Shown piece after piece: positions 58,941 through 64,000 of a stretch of DNA of 64,000 nucleotides (positions are counted from its first letter, which is position 1; each line of letters opens with the position of its first letter). The notes beneath the pieces were generated by a model. The model was not told the DNA's origin. It saw only the letters and a program-made list of their open reading frames with translations, and did not search any database. This stretch comes from Medicago truncatula (lineage: Eukaryota > Streptophyta > Magnoliopsida > Fabales > Fabaceae), in NCBI RefSeq assembly GCF_003473485.1, contig NC_053048.1, positions 35,584,755-35,648,754 of the forward strand, given 5' to 3'. The position numbers and the translations under genes were made by a program.

Positions 58941-60053
58941 ATGAGAATATGTAAAAACAATTTTAATTGGTTCTTGGTTTTGGAGAAAATAGAAGGGTCC
59001 AAATTTAATGCAATTTGCATTTAATTTCACTTTGGAAAAGATGGTTTTAAACACCGTAATTAAATAGGATCAAGTTAGTTTTTTTTTTTTCGCTTATAAT
59101 TTAGGAAAAAAAAGAGCATAATTTTTTTGCTTATACTTTCAGATGGAAGAAGTATCATTGAACACATGAAAATAAAAGGGATGAACTCAACATCGGTCAT
59201 TGATTTTTTTTAAGCTTTGTTAACTAGTGTCTCGAAGACACTCTTCAATGATTTCAAATTAAAAATTATTCCCTTTTTTACAAAGTTAAAAATTATTCTT
59301 TAAAAAATCAAATATTTTAATTTTCAACGCATATATAAAGCCAACTATATCTAAGCCTCATTAAGTTGGAAGTGTTTCAACTAAGAATTAAGAAAAAATA
59401 CAAGTGGTACCCCACATCGGCTAATAAGAAAAAGTTGATAAAGTGGTAGTGGTCTTAGAATTCTTCAATCGACTTCTGAATCAATTTGAACTTCCTTGAA
59501 CGTCTTCATGACACTCACTCTAATAGAATCTTAAGTCTTTGGTGATCATCAAATGTCAAAATTGACTAACAAAACTTAACCACCATACAGTAAAAGCAAA
59601 AAGAGAATGAAAAATGGTTAGCTACAAATAGGGTTAGAAGCAAAAAAAAAGAATTAAAAATGTGTTAACATAGGGAATGAAATAAGAAATAAGCTTAACT
59701 AATAGAGCATATATTGAGAATTCATCATCAAACTCAAATCACCAAAGTGGAACCCCTTGTTTGAATGTGTATGTTTCAAGTTTATAATTTTTCCTATTGG
59801 GTTTATGGGGCCATTGGCATATAAAAATCCATAAATAGCTTCGTAATTTTGTGATCAACGGTTCAAAACTCTTGCATATGGCTCATGCTCGCAAATTTGG
59901 TGATCCCCCAAAAAACATCCTCTTCACAAGGGGCCCACCATATTTCATGCAACTTTTCTAGATAAAAACATATAAACTCCAAAAACGCAGCTTCTTTCTC
60001 TGTTTCTCTCTGTTTTTGCATTGCGTCTCTCTCTTCCAATTCTTCCAATAACA

Positions 60054-61463
60054 ATGGCAGAGACACAAGTAAAATCAGAATCATCATCTGGTTCATCTCC
60101 ACATCTGGTTGTAATTGAGGTATCATCAAACAACGTCGTACCGAATAACCAATTGACTTTGTGTGCTTTTTTTGGAGTACAGATATTGTTCTAGCAGAAG
60201 TGACCAAAGAGAAAAAGCTATGTTATGTGAAAGCATGGGAAGAAAGTGAAAAAACCAAAGCAGATAACAAGTATGACTATTTCATGTGTTTTTGCATTTT
60301 CTAGTTATAAGCATAGTTTATTTATTTAATCAAGAAACATTGTATGGCACTATTACATTGCATGAATGAGACAATAATCATAATTCACACTAGTCTCAAA
60401 ACTGAAAAGATTATGTGAATTTACAAATGACCAATTGATAAATTATGTAATAAATATTTTTACAAATTTCAAATGTTGATTTAATGTTTTTTTAGTACAT
60501 CTCTGTATTTTACTATTCTCTGAATTCTCAATCTAAATTTTGGAAATGATTTAATTTGTTAACAGAGCTCACAAGCACATCTCTTCCATTGCTGCTTGGG
60601 AAGACAGCAAAAAGGCAGCTCTAGAAGCTGAGCTCAAAAAAATTGAGGTAATTACTAACCTAATTCTCAACATGATAACATTATATTTCTTGACTAATGC
60701 CAAAAAAAACTTACATATAAAATAAGATGCATGGTCAAGGGTAAGACTATTAAAATTATAGCTTTAGGTTCACATGTAAAATGATTATTTGCTATTAATT
60801 TTTATAAACAAATGTTAGTGATTAATTTGTTAAGGAAATATTAACAGCCAAGATCGAGCTCTAAGAATCCTTCTTAGAGCTCATATCATAACACTAGAGA
60901 ACACCTTCAAAGACATTAATTTTTATAAAGTAAAGGGCTATGCATGCTAATAAAAAAAGTTCAAAGTTAAAGGAAATACTTATGTGTAAAAATAAAATGG
61001 CCACATATGCAAGTAAAAGGGGTTAACTTATCTCAAAATTTATTTGAAGTAGCAACTATTACACACAATACAAATGAAGCACGGACACTCCTCAGATTAG
61101 GTGTGTTATGGTTTCGGACATGCGTCGGTGTCGACACGACACGGACTATGATGATTACATTGAGTTATGTCATTTTATCAAATTATTATCAATGTCGGTG
61201 TATCGGCATCCATATCGTGTCGGTGCTTCATATACAACTCTCGAATAACATATTATTTACATGAGCAGGAACAACTAGAGAGAAAGAAAGCAAGATATGG
61301 TGAAATAATGAGAAACAAGATAGCATTAGTTCACAAGGAAGCAGAGGAGAAGAGGGCAATGATTGAAGCCAAACGAGGTGAAGAGGTTCTTAAGGTACAG
61401 GAAATGGCTGCTAAATACCGTGCAACTGGAACCACTCCAAAAAAGACCATTGGATGTTTTTGA
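60054..61463 (+). CDS. Remorin
   Basis: Exons supported by homology are 60183-60270, 60566-60647 and 61269-61463; a first exon begins with ATG at 60054 (MAETQVKSESSS...). Remorins are plant plasma-membrane proteins of nanodomains. Seen: EKKLCYVKAWEESEK, AWEDSKKAALEAELKKIEEQ (coiled coil), ARYGEIMRNK, AEEKRAMIEAKRGEE, MAAKYRATG and the C-terminal anchor ending GCF. The join between exon 1 and the rest is unclear: the ATG frame, with or without the 63-nt GT-AG segment 60120-60182, runs into TAG at 60191, and the conserved frame is one base off. Use of a GTTCAT donor at about 60091 would restore it as SSS-DIVLAEV. The short N-terminus without Pro-rich part resembles group 2 remorins. Confidence 0.85.
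61075..61230. mobile_element. hAT-type MITE in remorin intron 3
   Basis: Ends TGAAGCACGGACAC and GTGTCGGTGCTTCA, with internal 'gtcggtgtcgacacgacacg'. The tips match those of the hAT at 32721 (TGAAGCACC), so it is likely a small derivative of the same family. The 8-bp duplication is imperfect ('atacaa' on both sides). Confidence 0.7.
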
Positions 61464-62030
61464 TAGTTTTTCTTTTTCCAACAAAATAAATATGTAGTTG
61501 CAGCAAATTTTGTCTTTGACCTCAATATGTTTGTGTGCAAAAAACACAAGAAAATTGTCCGAAGAATAAACAGTTTTGGTTAATGCCTTTTGTAGATAAC
61601 TGGCATAAATGCAGTGTTCGAGTTGCGACATTTTGTTATATTTATTAACTGTCTAAATAGAATTAACTACATATTTGAACTGTGTTAAACATCTAATTTA
61701 GTGTAAAAGATTGATGTCAAAATGTTGTGTACAAATGGAACAGCTAAGGTTGCAATTAAAAATCCTCAATGTCACCAATGCTAACCTACCACAAAGTCAT
61801 CTCATTCTCATACCTCTTGAATTGCATTGATAGAAATACTACAAAACACCAAACAGAAAACAACAAATATCATAGATATACACACAACAAGAAAAAGATA
61901 ATTAGCAAGATAAATATAGAGTAGAAAATACAAAATATTTCCCTAATTCCATCACAAAATTTAATGATGAAAGAATTAGAAAATATTTCATTTTTTTCCA
62001 ACTCCAAGTCCAACTAGTAGTGACAAATGC
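61464..62030. other. Spacer between converging remorin and MYB genes
   Basis: 3' ends of both genes; no further gene or repeat recognised. Confidence 0.5.
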
Positions 62031-63597
62031 CTAAAAAGGAGAAGCAAAAGAGTTTCCTAAGAAACTCATGTCATTGTTCATAGGAAAATCAAACAAGAGC
62101 TGCAAAGCAGTGTCTGATGAATCTTGCAAGTCATTGGAGCTTGATGAATCAGACTCAAGAAGCACATCTTCAGCACTAAACTTGTAGTTCCTCCAATCCA
62201 ACTCTTCTTTCACAATACTATTGCTTGCTGTAACAGCAGAAATGGAGTCACATTTGTTGGAAGATAATGATCCTGCAGAAATAGGACTCTGAGAGCAACT
62301 AGTGATTATGTTAATATGATCTGTATCTGGTTTTTGAACCTTGCGAAATGCATCTCCAACTTCAGAGTTCCATATACGGAGGAAATAATCAGAAGAAGAA
62401 TCAGTTTTTGTGAAGGAATTAGGATTGTTGTTGAAGTGTGATGACTCAATTGAGAGTCTTGCTTCTGCTTCAAGCCTTGCACTCTCCCATTGAGCCATGT
62501 GACGTGTTGAAACCGATGCATGTGACTTGTGATTTGGGTAACTAGTTAATGAGGCTACTGGCTCGTGTGTTTTTGGATCAATTCCCAAGCTTTTGAGACG
62601 TTTCTTCAAATGTGTGTTCCAAAAGTTCTTTATCTCATTGTCTGTTCTTCCGGGTAACTGGGATGCAATAGCAGCCCACCTGAAATTTTGTTAAATTTGT
62701 TGAATTATTTTTGTAAGTTATATGTTAATAAACTCAAAGAGTTTGAACTGATTAAGGTTCAAAGAATGCATCCAACTATCTAGATTCAATGATCATGGAT
62801 TTTTGAGGGAAAAAAATTATGAAACTGGAATCTTGGTCAGGACATCAAAGTATTTGATGTCTCTGCAACTGCGGTCGAGGACACATCAGCAGTATTTACC
62901 GGACCGACTCAACACAGTTGTATGCCTAAGACTTATTTAAATAAGGGCGAAAAGTAATTTTGCTTTAACTTCACAGCCATGTATTTTAGTTAAGTTGAGC
63001 TTGAATAATTATAACTTGCACAATGTAGGTTTTGAACTTAAGTCTCCGAGCATAAAAGTAGAGCTCTTTGCGAATTATGCTTCATAACAACTTAGTAAAT
63101 TTTATACACGCAATTTACTTATCCTAAACAATATTTTTATTCGGGGGTCTAATTTGTTATTGATAAAATAAGTCTAGAGCGAAGGCTTTGGTCGCCTTAT
63201 GCTCGGGGCAATCCTCAGCATTTAAACACAATTTTCTACAATATCAAAGTTTGTGACACAAATGTGACCTCTATTCAAAATTATGTTTTATGATAAAGTA
63301 CTATGATATATTCTATAGAGATCTAAAAGTTTCACAACAACAGTGGATCTCATGAAGAGGAATCTAGATTTGTGAAGGATGAGACAAAACTGAAGAGCAA
63401 ATACTTCACTACCAAAGAAACTGTATGAATTGAAAACAAGCTTAATAATAAATGCTGAACTGTTTACCTATTTCCAAGGATAGCATGAAGCTGAATGACT
63501 AATTTTTCTTCCTCAGGAGTAAAGGGTCCACGTTTAATGTCAGGTCTTAGATAGTTGGTCCACCTAAGCCTACAACTCTTACCACAACGAAGAAGAC
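62031..63597 (-). CDS. R2R3-MYB transcription factor, MIXTA-like subgroup 9 type (partial, first exon outside)
   Basis: Two exons are seen: 63597-63468 and 62679-62031. The first visible exon gives [19 protein letters not shown] and [16 protein letters not shown]; the second continues [19 protein letters not shown], completing the R2 end and the whole R3 repeat. The DNA-binding exon structure (exon 2 of 130 nt, splits at G|GT and AG|G) is the standard one for this family. Downstream, [14 protein letters not shown] and [16 protein letters not shown] resemble subgroup 9 (MYB16/17/106), factors of epidermal cell shape and cuticle or floral development. The C-terminus is Ser- and acid-rich ([15 protein letters not shown]). 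Exon 1 with the start codon and most of R2 is not found up to 64000 and should lie to the right. Confidence 0.93.
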
Positions 63598-64000
63598 CTG
63601 AAAGTAAATTACTAATCTGTATAAACATGAAGTCTTTAATTAATGTTGGGCTGACAAACAGAATAAAATATCAATTATTGTTGTTATTTTGTTTCTTTAA
63701 TTTGACAATGGTTATTAATTAAAGAACATAGAAGAAAAAGTGTCCAAAGAAAATAAATCATTGTTTGCCACGTGGCTAGCTGGTCTACAATTGAAACCTA
63801 TTAGAGTACTGCATGAAAAATGAAAACCAAAGTTTTGGTTAGGAATATTGAAAGGTTAAAACAAATTAAAACAAGAGAGCAATAAAAATCAAAGCATATT
63901 TTTGTTTTTCTAAATCTAATGTAGCAACTAATATACCAACATTTTGTTATTTCGAGTGGAAACCAACTCGGATTCCTTAAGTATTGTAGAAAGGAAAAAA
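63598..64000. other. MYB intron 1 (part)
   Basis: No coding similarity to the MYB first exon is visible on the minus strand, so this is read as intron 1. Nothing else recognised. Confidence 0.5.

Larger units (their letters stand above)
56955..60053. other. Spacer between the LIM and remorin genes
   Basis: No gene was found. It holds a microsatellite at 57489, a TIR-like pair at 57588-58120, a direct repeat at 58586 and 58890, a 'accaagccttatcccactaa' phrase near 58230 that recurs in many plant repeats, and the remorin promoter at the right. Confidence 0.4.

Overview
The window reads as nuclear DNA of a flowering plant: AT-rich, intron-rich genes with GT-AG introns, a chloroplast-targeted KEA antiporter, an E-class PPR gene, an R2R3-MYB, a remorin and a plant LIM gene, set among many MITEs, tRNA-derived SINEs and gene-embedded transposons. 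Gene content and repeat style suggest a legume close to Medicago or Trifolium; this species call is an inference, not proven by the sequence.

Layout from left to right. (1) Two tandem short-chain dehydrogenase/reductase genes on + (1841-4385, 5507-7215). A related direct repeat lies upstream of each. A foldback Mutator-like element sits inside the left repeat. (2) Phosphomannomutase on + (9566-12879) with an RPS29 retrocopy in intron 9. (3) Plastid FolD-type methylenetetrahydrofolate dehydrogenase/cyclohydrolase on - (14336-18261), with a cargo-bearing Mutator-like element in intron 2. (4) A small coiled-coil protein gene on - (19299-21461). (5) A 20-exon KEA1/2-type K+/H+ antiporter on - (23511-39699) whose introns hold a SINE, an internally deleted hAT and several MITEs. 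(6) An intronless PPR gene on - (44034-45743) whose upstream sequence copies the upstream sequence of the KEA gene. (7) A RIO1-type kinase gene on - (48484-53328) with a tandem duplication of the exon that carries the ATP loop. (8) A PP2C-like pseudogene next to a LINE tail (54590-55183). (9) A PLIM2-type LIM gene on - (55502-56954). (10) A remorin on + (60054-61463). (11) The 3' two exons of an R2R3-MYB on - (62031-63597), whose first exon lies beyond the right edge.

The genes do not form a pathway; this is ordinary plant gene order. They cover plastid ion balance (KEA), plastid folate metabolism (FolD), mannose-1-phosphate supply (PMM), 40S ribosome maturation (RIO1), organelle RNA handling (PPR), actin bundling (LIM), membrane microdomains (remorin) and transcription (MYB). 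I found no new multi-gene system. The most interesting signals are the duplicated P-loop exon of RIO1, the shared upstream block of KEA and PPR, the Pack-MULE-like insertion, and the dating of events by nested repeats. Exon borders were placed by eye from reading frame, splice dinucleotides and recalled family sequences; no alignment or transcript data were available.
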